Assembly: GCA_026545225.1 (NCBI GenBank)
Contig: CM048846.1
Location: forward strand, 37,769,501-37,833,500
Reading direction: 5' to 3'
Source: Cornus controversa
Lineage: Eukaryota; Streptophyta; Magnoliopsida; Cornales; Cornaceae
DNA: 64,000 bases
Positions 1 through 11,735 of this stretch are shown in pieces. Position 1 is the first letter of the stretch, and every line of letters starts with the position of its first letter. Both the position numbers and the translations under genes were made by a program. The notes beneath the pieces are model-generated. The model ran no database searches. It saw only the letters and a program-made list of their open reading frames with translations, and had not been told where the DNA came from.

Positions 1-409
1 AATGATGAGGTGGACCCACTCAAATTTAAATACAAACCACATCATTTTACCCATCAAATGCTCATATCTATACAAAGTTCGGCGCTCGCGAGGGTTGCTA
101 TTCTGTCGCACTTCTTACCGTGTTGCATGCTATTTGAGCAAACACATGATAAATTTTTTCTCTTTTTTATTACTTCACTCTTTTATTTGAAAATCTAAAC
201 AAAATATTTATTTTTTACATATTACATTTTTATGTGTATCTGTATGTGATAAGAGTGTGTGTATATATATATATATATTACACATGTATATATTATTTAA
301 TATTCTTTTCATCCTTTTAAATTTTAAAAATTTATAACTTTTTTATCTTCAATAAAAAAAATAAGAATATTGGTACTTAAATTAAAGTCCTCAGAATTTT
401 CTTTCTAAT
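1..409. other. AT-rich flank, no gene seen
   Basis: This is non-coding flank of the first retrotransposon. It contains a short TA run near 262-280. The last five bases (405-409, CTAAT) are the left copy of the target-site duplication of the element that starts at 410. The short open frames here show no domain or recognisable composition. Confidence 0.6.
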
Positions 410-776
410 AGATGAAGCAAAAATTCACCCCAGCTGGTCAAATGCCAACCTATAAAAAAAGACAAGAGAACTGTAATCAAAGAGGCACCAGTATGAGGCC
501 GATTGATTACTCTCTGATGATCAAGTCAGATATCGGGAAGGTTTACCAAAGCTGTAGGAGAATTCAGGGAGTATTCATTGCGTACCCTGATATATGAATC
601 GTCCGGTATTTATAATACACAAGCAAAAGGTGTGCCCTAGTAAAACTTTGTCTCCTCAGCTTCCTTTTCCCACTTGAAGTTAACTAGTCTTGGTTAGAGC
701 ATTCTTATCTCCCACGTTACCTTAACACTAACTCCCCACATCATATGTTTCATATTAGGAGTCAAACACCCCATCA
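410..776 (-). repeat. 3' LTR of element 1
   Basis: It matches 8799-9165 over its whole length with no net length change. On the minus strand it starts TGATGGGGTG and would end TTCATCA, but the terminal base is mutated (A at 410). A TATA-like stretch lies at about 605-616 on the minus strand. Confidence 0.93.
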
Positions 777-792
777 GATGCCCCCTTTTTAT
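777..792 (-). promoter_or_regulatory. Polypurine tract of element 1
   Basis: The plus strand reads CCCCCTTTTT at 781-790, which is an A/G run on the minus strand immediately upstream of the 3' LTR. This is the usual position of the plus-strand primer of an LTR retrotransposon. Confidence 0.75.
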
Positions 793-816
793 GAAGGTCG
801 CTTGTCGGGCATCAGG

Positions 817-817
<1 letters not shown>

Positions 818-869
<52 letters not shown>

Positions 870-870
870 T
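818..870. repeat. Compound (CA)n(TA)n microsatellite
   Basis: A CA run is followed directly by a TA run inside element 1, just inside its 3' LTR. The short Val/Cys-rich and His/Thr-rich open frames over it are artefacts of the repeat. Confidence 0.9.
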
Positions 871-905
871 TTTGGAGGGCCCGGTCTGACGCGCGTGGGT
901 CATTC

Positions 906-2913
906 GTGGGTCACCCGGCTGATACCATTATACATTTTCTCTCGCGTTGCTTATATGTTATTGATCATACCTTCTATAAGCCATCTCCGGAGAACTTTGC
1001 CCCCAGCTCCCCCCTTGTCCAAGTGTTTGAGTTTCTGCATTCCATAATGGTGGACTATTGCGAGTGCCAAGATCTTAGCTCCATTATGACGGAGTCCGAG
1101 GTGGAGAGTTGGCTGCTTTATATTCTTTTCGGAGGGGGTCATGGCTAGGGCTCCCCTGCCCGCGGAGAGGTCTTACTCCATTTGCCCCGGAGAAACGTGC
1201 TTCTACGAAGGTCATTTTATTTCAAGCCTTCGATTTCCTATCCCGGACTTTGCCCAGGAGTTGCTCCAGTCAATTAACCTCTTCTTTTCTCAACTTACGC
1301 CTAATTCTTGGTGTATTATCATAGCCACCTTGGTTCTTTGGAAGTCTTCTAATCTTACCTCTTAACCAACTATTAACGAGTTTCTTTCCTGTTATACCCT
1401 TCTGAAGAGTAAGGATTGGCATCACATACAAGGCCGAGCTCGCAGCGTAGGGAGCCTGCCTAAAGGACAGGTGGTTCTTGACAATAGTCAAAGGATAAAG
1501 AATTAGAAAGAACATTTCTTTTTTATCTCGGGAAGCTGGGAGCTCCCCCCTTTTCGCATCCCTCATACCTGGACTATTGAGAATACAACTGATGAGCTTC
1601 TCCTATTTTCTTTACCCATGCTATTTCCACCATTTCCTGCACTGCCCCTTACACGGATTTATTTTTATATTCCAGCTGCTAGAGTCGAACCGGAGGTGAG
1701 CCGTAAAGAAGAAGACAGATTAGACATCGTTTATGAGCTCCCGATGAGAGATGCGATGGTCTTAATCTCTTACGCGGGGCTAAGCACACTGGGCTATCTT
1801 GCTCGTATGATCAAAAATAGGTGAGGTACGCTTTATATTTTTGTCCTTTTGACTTTCCTTTTTCTTTACTGAGCCGAGTAACACATTTTTATGTGAAAAT
1901 CGTGTAGGATCATGGAGGAGGCCTGACAGAGATATTCTCACATTAGCGAAGGGAAAAGGTGTTGAGTCATCCTCATCCCCTTCCGTCCAAAAAAGACCGC
2001 GTAGGCTCGTGGTCATCAGGAGCACCGGTTTACCTACAGGTGGGGACTTGTCATCTCCTCCTTCCATTGGGAATTCTCCCCTTTCTGCAACCATGAGTAC
2101 TCCGATTCCAAGCCCCAGCCCATTCGGGGTGCCTCTTACCCAACTGTTTTAGGGCGGTAGTCTGCCAGATCTAAGTCCTTTCGGGGTGCCGGCCACATAA
2201 CTCTTCGGCGGTGCTAGTTCGCACGTATTTTTCTCCCCTGCTAATAGTTATACTGGGCTACTAACCCCGGTTGCTAGTCACATTGGATCTCTGTTATCTG
2301 ATACAACTTTTGCTGTAAAAAGAGCTAGAGAGTTTGTTCTCCTGCGCGATCTTGAGAAGTTGAATGCCATTGATTCTACATCTTCTAGTGGATATCTGTT
2401 GGCCAACATGACTAAGGTGTGTCCCTACTCCTCTCGCTAAGTTGGGTGGAATTAATCCTTTCCTTTTTCTTCTTTTAACTGCATGTTCTTTCCTATATGT
2501 TTAAACAGGGCCTGACTATTGCCCATGGGCTTTCCAATCGTCTCTTATGGACAGAGGAGGAACTAGAGAAGTAGAGAACCGCCTTTGCTGCGGAACGTGC
2601 TTCCTTCATCGGTGAGCGCACTACCCTCAACTCTGAGCTTGAGTCCCTTCGTGCTTCCCATGCTTCATGCAGCAAGGAGATAGACACCCTCAACTCTCAG
2701 CTTAATCATGAACGGGAGGAGATGGCCCGGTAGAATGCCGACCTTCCTGGGATTAAAGAATTAGCTGTTGAGCATTTTAAAGATTCGCCTGATTTTGATA
2801 AGGCCCTCAACCAGTCGTATATCGATGGGTTTGAATATTTTTGTGAGGTGGCACAGGATCAGTGGCCTGATATAAACTTCTCTGGCTTGCAACTTGGAGA
2901 TCTTGATACCTGA
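906..2913 (+). pseudogene. Antisense ORF of element 1, Transposase_28-like (putative gypsy-type domain), spliced, degraded
   Basis: It is encoded opposite to gag-pol, between integrase and the 3' LTR. The segment at 1141-1365 reads FYEGHFISSLRFPIPDF, then SQLTPNSW, then LVLWKSSN. This is the pattern I associate with the plant putative gypsy-type transposon domain (Pfam Transposase_28). Further coding blocks follow at about 1660-1824 and 1910-2416. A GT-AG intron is plausible at 2417-2508 (AAG|GTGT to TTTAAACAG|GG). The last block, 2509-2913, looks coiled-coil (regular Leu/Glu, for example LNSELESLRASHAS) and ends GLQLGDLDT-stop. Several nonsense codons (near 1365, 2150, 2571, 2731) show it is dead. 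Function in living copies is unknown; similar antisense ORFs are known from Tat elements such as Grande. The start is uncertain. Confidence 0.7.
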
Positions 2914-3062
2914 TTTTGTGTCTCTTCTTTTGGCACAATGTAACGTTCCTCCTTTGTGGGGGCTCCCTGTACCCTTCCATTTTAATTAATGAAGAACCGT
3001 TTATTTCTTTTTTATTGAAATATGGTTTGCTTTGTGGAGATAATTCTCGCGGCACAAGGGTT

Positions 3063-3345
3063 TATCATTAAAGGCCCTCCGTGGAGGTGTGTCCCCATAG
3101 GGTAGTGATTTTCTCAGGATTAATCTATACCGCCTTTTTTTTCACAGGCCTCTGTGGAGATATACCCCCGTATGGTACAGGTTTTCTCGGGATTAATCCA
3201 TCCCGCCTTTTTCTTTAAAAGCCCTCCCTAGAGGTGTGCCCCTGTAGAGTTTTTCCCCCGTAGGGTATTGGTTTTCTCGAGATTAATCCATCCCACCTTT
3301 TTCTTCAAAGGCCCTCCGTGGAGGTGTGCCCCCGGGTAGGATTTT
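3063..3345 (+). repeat. Tandem repeats (~72-90 bp, about four copies) in the 3' region of element 1
   Basis: Each unit runs roughly AAGGCCCTCCGTGGAGGTG, then a C-rich run, then a GATTAATCCATCCC stretch and a T-rich end. Copies start near 3072, 3146, 3219 and 3308, and the last is partial. They lie between the antisense ORF and the end of pol, the hypervariable region of Tat elements. The same unit type forms the arrays at 50.4-50.7, 54.9-55.5 and 57.8-58.3 kb. Confidence 0.85.
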
Positions 3346-3555
3346 TGCATTTTGAATATAATAGCACGCTTGGAAATGAATAATACCTTTTATTGACATT
3401 CTTTAATAAAACTTATAAAAGAAAAATGGAACTGGACTTGTAACAAGAGTCTTGTTTTGAGTCTTAGCGATAAAGCCAACTTCTAAGATAATACTTGCTG
3501 AAAATAGATGCAAGCTAAAGACGATGGGATGAAAACTAATTATGAAAAAGAGACT

Positions 3556-6500
3556 TCACTGATAGAACTTCCTCAAATGCTCAGCGTTCCAAGGATTAGC
3601 CAACTGCTTTCATTCTCAGGTTTCCAACCAATAAGTGCCTCGTCTTTGAGTTTTAACCACTCTATACGGGCCCTCCCAATTAGGAGCTAACTTTCCAGTG
3701 CCAGGAGGTTTGGTGGCTTGAGTGACTTCACGTAGGACTAGATCACCAGGTTGAAAACTCCTCTACTTGACCCTGGTGTTGTAGTACTGTGTCATGGCCT
3801 TCTGATACGTGACCATCCGTACCTGCGCTTGCTCCTTTCTTTCATCAATGAAGTCGACACTGGCTCTTAGTTCCTTCTCATTATGAATGGGGTCATAGTA
3901 CCTAGCCAGATGACTTGTCACCGTTCCTATTTCAACAGGAAGAACTGTTTCACTTCCGAAAGCTAAGAAGTAGGGCGTCTCCCCTGTGGGGACTTTGGCA
4001 GTGGTCCTGTAGACCCATAAAATGCTTGGCAGCAGCTCTGGCCATACTCCATTGGAGTCATCCAAGTGTTTCTTGATCATTTCAAATATTGTCCTGTTGG
4101 CCACTTCAGCCTGCCCATTGGCCTACGGGTGGCCTGGTGAGGAATAACGGTGGTTTATGCCGTGCTCAGTGCAAAAATTTTAGAAACGTTGGCTTTCAAA
4201 CTGCTTGCGTTATCCATGATAATGACCTTTGGGACACCAAACCTGCATATGATTGATTTTCACACAAAATTGATGACATTCTTGTCCCCAATCATAGTTA
4301 AGAGCTCGTCTTCCACCCATTCGGTGAAGTAGTCGACTGCTATAATTGCAAATTTTGTTTGCCCTTTTCCCATGGGTAAAGGGCCGATAAAATCCATTCC
4401 CCATTGGGCCAAGGGCCATGAGGCTACTATTAGGGTCAACTCTTCGGGAGGCTGCCTTGGGATGTTGGCAAAGTGCTGACACTTTTTGCACCTCTTGACA
4501 AAGTCCAGTGCGTCCTGCTGCATAGAGGGCCAAAAGTATCCCTACCTGATAGCCTTGTGAGCCAAGGACCTGCCCCCCATATGGTTTTCGCATTCCCCCT
4601 CATGGATTTCCCTCATGACACGCTGGGCTTCTTCCGTCGATACGCATTGTAGGTATGGCAAGGAGACTCCCCTTTTGTAAAAGATTCCATCGATCAGGAT
4701 ATACCTAGATGCGCTGATCCTCGTTTTGTATGCCTCTGTCTTGTCATATGGTAGCTCACCATCCCTTATGTATCTGACAATCGGATCTGCCCATTCCATA
4801 CCCTGGGTAACTTGGTTCACTTTGCACGGCGTCGCTTCTGTTATACTTGAGCGGTCCATGCGCTCTACAAACACCCCCTCTTGGGCGACCTCTTGTGTTG
4901 TAGCCAATTGAGCAAGAGCATCCACATTAGAATTTTCACTGTGAGGGACCCGCGTGATTGAAAATTTTTGGAAGTGGGTAACTAGCTCTTGTACTTTTTG
5001 CAAGTAAGACTTCATCCTTGTTCCCTTTGTTTCATATTCCGCATTGACCTGCCGAACAACCAGCTAGGAGTCAATATAAGCTTTTAACTGCTGTATCTTA
5101 AGAATATTGGCTAGTTTTAACCCTGCAATCAAGGCTTCGTACTCAGCCTCATTGTTTGTTGCCTTGAATTCGAATTACAGGGCATACTTGAACATTTCCC
5201 CTACCGGATATCTGATCAATATCCCTGCGCCGCTGGCTTGTGCGTTCGACGATCCATTAACAAATAATTTCCATGTGCTATCTGGGTCCATTAGGTCCTC
5301 CCTGTTCTGTTGGACTGAGCTCTCCACTTCTCATTGCTGAACCTACTCCCTTTCTAAGGGGTATATAAATTTAGCTATAAAATCGGCCAGCACTTGACCT
5401 TTGATCACTAATCTCGGCTTATGCCGGATGTGAAATTCTCTTAGTTCCATAGACCACTTCACAAGTCGTCCAGATGTTTCAGGCTTAAAGAGGACTTGTC
5501 GGAGTGGTTGATCAATTAATACTACAATAGTGTGTGCTTGAAAATATGGCCTGAGCTTCCTGGCCGTTGTAACCAAGGCGAATGCTAGTTTCTCTATAGA
5601 AGGATACCTTTCTTCTGCCCCCTGAAGCACCCTGCTGGTATAATAAACTGGCCTTCGCACTCCCTCTTCTTCCCGTACCAGTGTAGAACTGACTGCTATG
5701 AGGGAGACAGCCCAGTATAAGTACAATTCCTCCCCCACACGCGCGCACGATAGGAGCTGGGGCGAGCTAAGGTACTGTTTTAGCTCACTCAAGGCCTGTT
5801 CACAATCTGGTGTCCACTCAAAGGCCCGCTTGAGCATCCAAAAAAATGGGAGACACCTGTCTGTAGCACGGGAGATCAATCGGCTTAATGCTGCCACCTT
5901 TCCTGTCAGTCTTTGGACTTCTTAAACGGTTCTTGGTCATCTTGTATCCAGGATAGCTTGTACCTTCTACGGGTTAGATTCTATCCCCATTTTACTGACT
6001 AGATAGCCCAAGAACTTCTTGGAGGACACCCCAAAGGCACATTTACTAGGATTGAGCTTCATTCTATACCTTCGAAGGACATCAAAGGCTTCTTATAAAT
6101 AGACCAAGTGGCTGGCAGCCCTCTGGCTCTTGACTAGCATGTCATCAACATACACCTCCATGTTCCTGCCAATTTGATCTTTAAACATTCTATTTACCAG
6201 CCTTTGATAGGTTGTACCGGTATTCTTCAAACTGAACAGCATCACCGTGTAGTAGTACAACCCCCTTTTTGTTATGAAGGATGTCCTTTCCTGGTCTGAT
6301 GGCCATATTGGAATTTGATATATCCCAAGTAGGCATCCATGAAGCTGAGTCGCTCGTACCCTGCCGTTCCTCTACTAGCATGTCAATCCTTGGAAGGGGG
6401 AAGCTGTCTTTTGGACAGGCTTTGTTTAGATCAGTAAAGTTGACAAACAGGCACCACTTGCCATTGGATTTTTTAACCAGCACCACGTTTGCCAACTAGT

Positions 6501-7340
6501 CTGGGTAATTGGTTTCTCGTACAAAGTTGGCCTTTAATAATTTATCCACCTCCTCAAAGATTGTTGTGTTTCTTTCTAGGGCAAAGGTTCTCCTCTTCTG
6601 TCTGACTGGCTTGGCGGCGAGGTCGATATTTAGTTGATGTATGGCAATGGTTGGATCAATCCCAAGTGTATCCTCATGGGACTATGCAAACATGTCCTCA
6701 TTTGTTCTAAGGAATCGAACCATCTCTTCCCGAGAGGTGGGTGAGAGTGATGACCCCAAGCTCACCTTCTTTCCTGCACCTTGTTCGTTTAAGTCAACTT
6801 CAACTAGCTCTTCCATCGGCTCTGCATGGCGGACCTCCTCATTCTCTTCCACTTCTAGCTCCTCAATGTTCAGGATTTCTGATACCTTCCTCTCCCTTAG
6901 GGAGGTGGCGTAACATTCTCGGGCAGTGGCCTGATCTCCTCTTAGCTCCCCGACACCATGCTCGGTGGGGAACCGAACGAGGAGGTGATAAATAGAGGTC
7001 ACTACTCTCATAGCATTCAATGTGGCCCTTCCCAGAATGACATTATACGTGGTTGGGCAATCCACCACGAAGAAAGTTACTATCTTAGTAACTTGCCTGG
7101 AGCTTGAACTAGTAGTGATCGGGAGGTCGATTGTGCCTAAGGGAAGGAGCTTTTCTCCGGAGAAGCCTACAAGTGGAGATTGGGTAAGCTTGAGTCTATC
7201 CCTCCCAATTTTCATTTGATCAAATGCATCTACAAAAAGGATGTCTGCGGATCTGCCATGTCAATTAAAACCCACCTAATTGCAAAATTGGTGACAATTA
7301 ATGTTACCACAAGGGCATCATTGTGGGGTTGCTGAATTTT
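3556..7340 (-). pseudogene. Pol of element 1: protease, RT, RNase H, second RNase H, integrase (broken)
   Basis: The blocks are in the standard Ty3/gypsy order on the minus strand. Protease lies at about 7340-6930; its active-site region (7250-7270) has a one-base frameshift exactly at the catalytic motif. It then continues with the flap region and ILGRATLNAM. RT is at about 6700-5900, with VDFTDLNKACPKDSFPLP-type text near 6430, then frameshifted. RNase H is at 5897-5343. A second, Tat-type RNase H at about 5330-4880 retains NNEAEYEALIAGL but has a stop. Integrase at about 4870-3680 keeps the WGMDFIGPLP, MDNA and NGQAEVANR neighbourhoods in different frames, and a C-terminal region with FQPGDLVLR and WEGPY. 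The reading frame ends near 3556. Many stops and shifts rule out function. Confidence 0.88.
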
Positions 7341-7433
7341 CTTGGCGTCATCTTTCAAAAAAGTGATGATCTGATCGTCTAGTCAAGGGCACTTGGCGGG
7401 GATTGGCTCACCTCGCTGACCTCAGAAAAATTT

Positions 7434-8682
7434 CTAATTTTTCTTGCATGGGCTTTGCGAAGCTGCATTGGACTCTCTGCCGCCCCCGATTCCTCCAAAG
7501 ATGACTCTAATTTCCCCCAGTGGAGGGTTTTTTCTACTTGTGCCTTCATTCACATCCTGCGTATGATTCTGTGCTTTTTGCCCACCGCCGACCACAAATC
7601 TCCACAATTGGCCCCTTTGAATCAAACTCTCAATCTATCTTTTCAAATCTATGCATTCATCGGTATCGTGCCCATGGTCGCGATGGAACCTACAATACTT
7701 ATCACGGGATCTTCTAGCTGGATCAGTTTCTAACTTTGGAGGCCATGAAACTGCTGGGTTATCTTGGATGTGGAGGAGGATCTGACTTATCGATGCGTTC
7801 AATAGGGTAAAACTGAATCCCCTATCACGAGGCATGGTCTTATCATTCTGTTCTTGTGACACTCTGCTGTACTTGGGGTTTCGCTCCTCTCTACTAGATT
7901 GTCCTCCCCTTTTCCTGTCCACCTTTTTGTCATTATCACCTTTTTCCCTCCGAGCCTCAAGGGCGTCTTCGGCATTCATGTACTTTTGAGCTTTCATAAG
8001 TAATTCAAACATGCTTTCTGGAGGGTGTTTGAAAACTGAGTATAGGAATTTAGAGGGTAATAAGCCTCCCATGAAAGCTCATTACCCCTGCAGAGAAAGG
8101 GAGGTTGGTTTGCTGGACCAAATCCTCTACTGTAGCAGGACCCTTCCCTCTTATGGCGTGGGCCATGCTTTCTACCTTAGCTTTTAGGTCTTGTATCTCC
8201 ATGTCATGATAGGTAGGAGGCCCAGAATCTCCATGGGGTTGGCTCCTTTCGGGCTGGACTAGATGGCAGAAATTCGTCCCACCTCATAATTGACTCTAAG
8301 CAGCATCTTCCATTGGGATGTCATCATCTCGTCCAACACCATCCCCCTCAGGATCAACAGGCCTGAGGTAACTTGGCAAGAACGCCAGTGCTAGAGGAGG
8401 GAGGCATTGCAGAATTGCCGCATTTTGTTGGAACAAATGGGCCAGACTTTGATTTAAGTTTTGGACTTGTTGTTCCAACGCTGCGACACGCCCCTGGTCA
8501 TTTGGGACTTCGGGGTGCATCCCCGGATAGTCCATCTGTCCAGGAGATTGAGTGCTTCCCTGACCTATAGACACGCCGGTAGGCGAGTCTTGTCCGGTTG
8601 GAGGGTCAGAGCCGTTAGGAGGACCTTGTACGGTTGGGGGGTTGTGACCGATGGGGAGGCCCTGCTGGAGAATCGTGGCCAA
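7434..8682 (-). pseudogene. Gag of element 1 with the core deleted
   Basis: The N-terminal part (8682-8296) is Pro/Gly/Gln-rich and contains a short coiled coil (VAALEQQVQNLNQSLAHLF). It continues, after stops, to a VEDLVQQTNLPFS segment near 8100. The next recognisable text, from 8072, is already the C-terminal third of gag: FKHPPESMFELLMKAQKYMN, then the zinc-knuckle-like KYCRFHRDHGHDTDEC near 7650. The central gag domain (RNA-packaging and assembly core, normally well over 100 residues) is missing between about 8072 and 8110. One nonsense codon lies at 7635-7637. This deletion alone would make the copy dependent on another element. Confidence 0.8.
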
Positions 8683-8780
8683 TAGGGGGATCCTATACGG
8701 CCGTAGTTTCTAACACAGATCGTAGGTGCATCATGCTTCGTATGTGATTTAAGTAAAACAGTCAAATTTCGTGACTAGTT

Positions 8781-8798
8781 CCCACAAATGGCGCCAAC
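8781..8798 (-). promoter_or_regulatory. Primer-binding site of element 1
   Basis: Immediately inside the 5' LTR the minus strand reads TTGGCGCCATTTGTGGG. TGGCGCC-type sites are common in non-chromovirus plant gypsy elements. I do not assign the tRNA. Confidence 0.7.
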
Positions 8799-9165
8799 TG
8801 ATGAAGCAAAAATTCACCCTAGTTGGTCAAACGCCAACCTGTAAAAAAGGACAAGAGAAGTGCAATCGAATAAGCACTGATGTGGGGTCGGCCGACTACT
8901 CTCCGACGATCAAGTCAGATATCGGGAAGGTTTACCAAAGCTGTAGGAGAATTCAGGGAGTATTCATTGCATACCTTGATATATGAATCGTCCGGTATTT
9001 ATAGTACCCAAGCAAAAGATGTGCCCTAGTAAAACTCTGTCTCCTCAGCTTTCTTTTCCCACTTGGAGTTAACCAATCTTGGTCAGAGCATTCTTATCTC
9101 CCACGTTACCTTAACGCTAACTTCCCACATCATATGTTTTATATTAGGAGTCAAACACCCCATCA
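8799..9165 (-). repeat. 5' LTR of element 1
   Basis: A 367-bp LTR bounded by TG and CA (plus strand TGATGAAGC to CCCATCA). The minus-strand TATA-like element at about 8994-9005 (CTATAAATACC) is the likely U3 promoter. The right target-site duplication CTAAT follows at 9166-9170. Confidence 0.95.
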
Positions 9166-9331
9166 CTAATGCAAGTTTTTGTATCAAAAAATTTAATCTG
9201 TAACTGGAGTTATTTACCCTAAAGTGGAAGGAACTTGTTAAAATAAATAAATAAATAAATAATGATCCATGTTAAAGTAGAGTTGTAAGTCTATTTTGCA
9301 AGATTTGTTGGCATAAAAAAAGAAAAAATAA

Positions 9332-9912
9332 GGCCACAGTGTAATAAACCCCCTCTGGTTTCAAAATGGTGCACAATACCCCCTCTCATTTTTTTGAATG
9401 CAACAAACACCCTCTAACTTATAAACTGGTATAATTTGCCCTTATTTGATACTATTTGAATTAAAAATTGACTTAAAATGACAAAAATATCCTCACAAAT
9501 AAAATAAAAAATAAAAAATTGATTAATTTACTGAAAAATACCAAAAAAGAATTACAAAAAAAAAAAGAACTTTAATTTGCTGAAAACTACCAAAACAAAT
9601 TACCCAAAAATACCAAAACAAGAACTTTAATTTGTCAAAAATTATTGAAAAAAATTGGTGAATTAAAGTTCTTTTTTTTGGTAAATTTTTTCGACAAAGT
9701 TCTTTTTTTTGGTATTTTTTCATAAATTAATCATTTTTTATTTTTATTTGTGAGAGTATTTTTGTCATTTTAAGTCAATTTTAATTCAAATAGTGCAGAA
9801 TAAGAGCAAATTGTACCAATTTGTAAATTGGAGGATATTTATTGCACCTAAAAAAGGAAAAGATGTATTGTACATCATTTTGAAACAAGCATAAGTTTAT
9901 TGCACAATGGCC
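9332..9912. mobile_element. Foldback MITE (581 bp) with ~270-bp inverted arms
   Basis: The left arm (from GGCCACAGTGTAATAAAC) is largely the reverse complement of the right arm (to GTTTATTGCACAATGGCC). For example, TTGACTTAAAATGACAAAAAT near 9469 pairs with ATTTTTGTCATTTTAAGTCAA near 9760. AAAAATAA flanks both ends (9324-9331 and 9913-9920), giving an 8-bp duplication in low-complexity sequence. It has no coding capacity. Confidence 0.8.
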
Positions 9913-9997
9913 AAAAATAAATAAGAGAGAAGTATGTACAATTAAAATAACAATTAGAACGGTGTATACCCATATGTATTCATTCAACTCCTCCACG

Positions 9998-9999
<2 letters not shown>

Positions 10000-10046
<47 letters not shown>
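10000..10046. repeat. (TA)n microsatellite
   Basis: An uninterrupted TA run of about 45 bp. Confidence 0.95.
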
Positions 10047-10051
<5 letters not shown>

Positions 10052-10118
10052 CTTCTTCAATTTCTCACTCCAATAATGCATGCATAGCTTGAACTGGAAC
10101 TTTGCCCATTTGCCATAA

Positions 10119-10602
10119 TCTAGGGTGTGTTTAGTAACCTTTTTGCTTTTTGTTTTTTGTTTTTGCAGTTTCAAGAAAATAAAAACATAATTTTTGCTTT
10201 TTTGAGTGAAAATAGAAAACAAAAATGACGTATATTAATATTTATTGTTGTCATAAATTTAAAAATATAAAACAAAAAACAGTATTTAGTAACATATTAT
10301 TTTTCTTTTTTACCGTCTTAATTTTTATTAATTTTCTATTTTATTTTTAATTCATCTATTTATATCAAAAACTTTAAAATATATATAGTGTATACAATTC
10401 AATGATTTTAGAAATTTTAATAATACCTAATACAGGATAATAAAATGACTAATGATAGGCATAGTGAAAGTTATCACCAAATTGAAAAAGTGAATCACTT
10501 TCATCATTCAAGTGAGACCCACATTTTTAGAATCCAATAGATGGACACCCTCTTTACTACACATTCGATGATAACTTTTCACTCTACAAATCATTATCCT
10601 AA
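10119..10602. other. Fragment of a DNA transposon or MITE interrupted by element 2
   Basis: It starts TAGGGTGTGTTTAGTAACC and continues as T-rich sequence (TTTTTGTTTTTTG type). Similar inverted T/A-rich sequence is found at about 25890-26100, on the other side of element 2. The two may be arms of one DNA element into which element 2 inserted at CCTAA (10598-10602 and 25051-25055). The similarity is low-complexity, so this is tentative. Confidence 0.4.
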
Positions 10603-11711
10603 TGTAGAGGAGTCTATGCCCAACATACATAAGCACCAGTGGCAAGCATCACAAAAGTGTCTGGTGATTGCATGGAGTATATGGGTTATACCACAGGGAC
10701 TATCTTACAGGGACTAAGTCTAAAGTGTCTCGACGGCACATGAGTCATTCTAAATAAGATTACTCACAAAACACTAGGCTTCCCGAGTGTTAAAGGGGTA
10801 ACCTCGGGGAAGGAGGTTGTGCTGGAGGAAGTACCCGTATATTATCCTCCTATCCAATGACCCTATCGGAGAGGGAAGTTTGAGGTACGGTAATATATTG
10901 TACAAGGCCTTCAGTACAACCGGGAGTTATAGTCATCACTCATTGTATTGTCTTAACATAGGACGTTGCCTCCGAGGTAGGGAACTATGTTTACTTCCAA
11001 CCCCCGCGAGACAGTCACATAAACTGTCCACACAGGTTGAGTAATACATCGAACCCATGTCTAAGAGCCTCACCCGGGGAGTATTGACTATGGCAGGAGA
11101 CTACGAAATAAGACATGTTAGTGCTACATGGTGGAATAGTAACATGTGTCGCGACACTACACTCTCCCACCTAATAGCACTCTCATGATCCAACACGTAG
11201 ATCGAGGAGTTATAGTGCTGGTGCGCAACAGTCTATGGCTCAGGTGTTCATGGTGTGTCGAGTAGTCACAACATGTCATAATCCCAAACGGAAAAAAGGG
11301 TGTGTCGCGGCATGGAGGCTTGAAGAAGGGGCTCGTCGGGTGCGTCATATAACCAGAACATTACTCTGGGACCTCAGTGGAGAGGGTGACCACGCCTCAG
11401 CCAGGAATGATCAAGGTGCATGGGTACGAGTACGGACTAAGCCGTACCATGGCACGTGTCAGCACATGCTAGGACTTCTATAAATAGGAGTGCTAGCTAA
11501 CGTTAAACACGACTTTTTTTGGCCAGACGTACCATTCCCCTTTATGCACTTCTGACATTTCTGCCCAAATTCTCTCTCCTGTCTTCACATCTTCTCTTTC
11601 CTCTTTCAGTATCTTCTCTGGTCACTCTTGATCCATTCAAACTCTCTGGTCACTCTTGATCCATTCAAACTTTTGAAACCCTAATTCTTTACAGATAATC
11701 TATCATCTACA
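10603..11711 (+). repeat. 5' LTR of element 2
   Basis: A 1109-bp LTR. It differs in length from the 3' LTR only by a tandem 28-bp duplication at about 11611-11670, where a TCTCTGGTCACTCTTGATCC stretch occurs twice. Confidence 0.95.
11477..11488 (+). promoter_or_regulatory. TATA box of the element 2 LTR promoter
   Basis: TCTATAAATAGG is conserved in both LTRs (also 24844-24855). It lies about 225 bp before the LTR end, as expected for the U3/R junction. Confidence 0.75.
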
Positions 11712-11731
11712 AAGGCGACTCCACTGGGGAC
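11712..11731 (+). promoter_or_regulatory. Primer-binding site of element 2
   Basis: AAGGCGACTCCACTGGGGAC directly follows the 5' LTR and precedes the gag start. It differs from the site of element 1, so the two elements probably use different tRNA primers. Confidence 0.7.
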
Positions 11732-11735
11732 TTGA

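Larger units (their letters stand above)
410..9165 (-). mobile_element. Full-length, inactivated Tat-lineage Ty3/gypsy LTR retrotransposon (element 1)
   Basis: Two 367-bp LTRs (410-776 and 8799-9165) bound the element, and CTAAT flanks it on both sides (405-409 and 9166-9170). Read on the minus strand the order is 5' LTR, primer-binding site, gag, protease, RT, RNase H, second RNase H, integrase, tandem repeats, antisense ORF, polypurine tract, 3' LTR. A second RNase H plus an antisense ORF between integrase and the 3' LTR is characteristic of the Tat lineage. By eye about 36 of 367 LTR positions differ, mostly transitions. At an assumed 1.3e-8 substitutions per site per year this is roughly 4 million years. 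The first base of the left LTR is A where T is expected. Gag has lost its core and pol is full of stops and frameshifts, so the copy cannot be autonomous. Confidence 0.93.
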
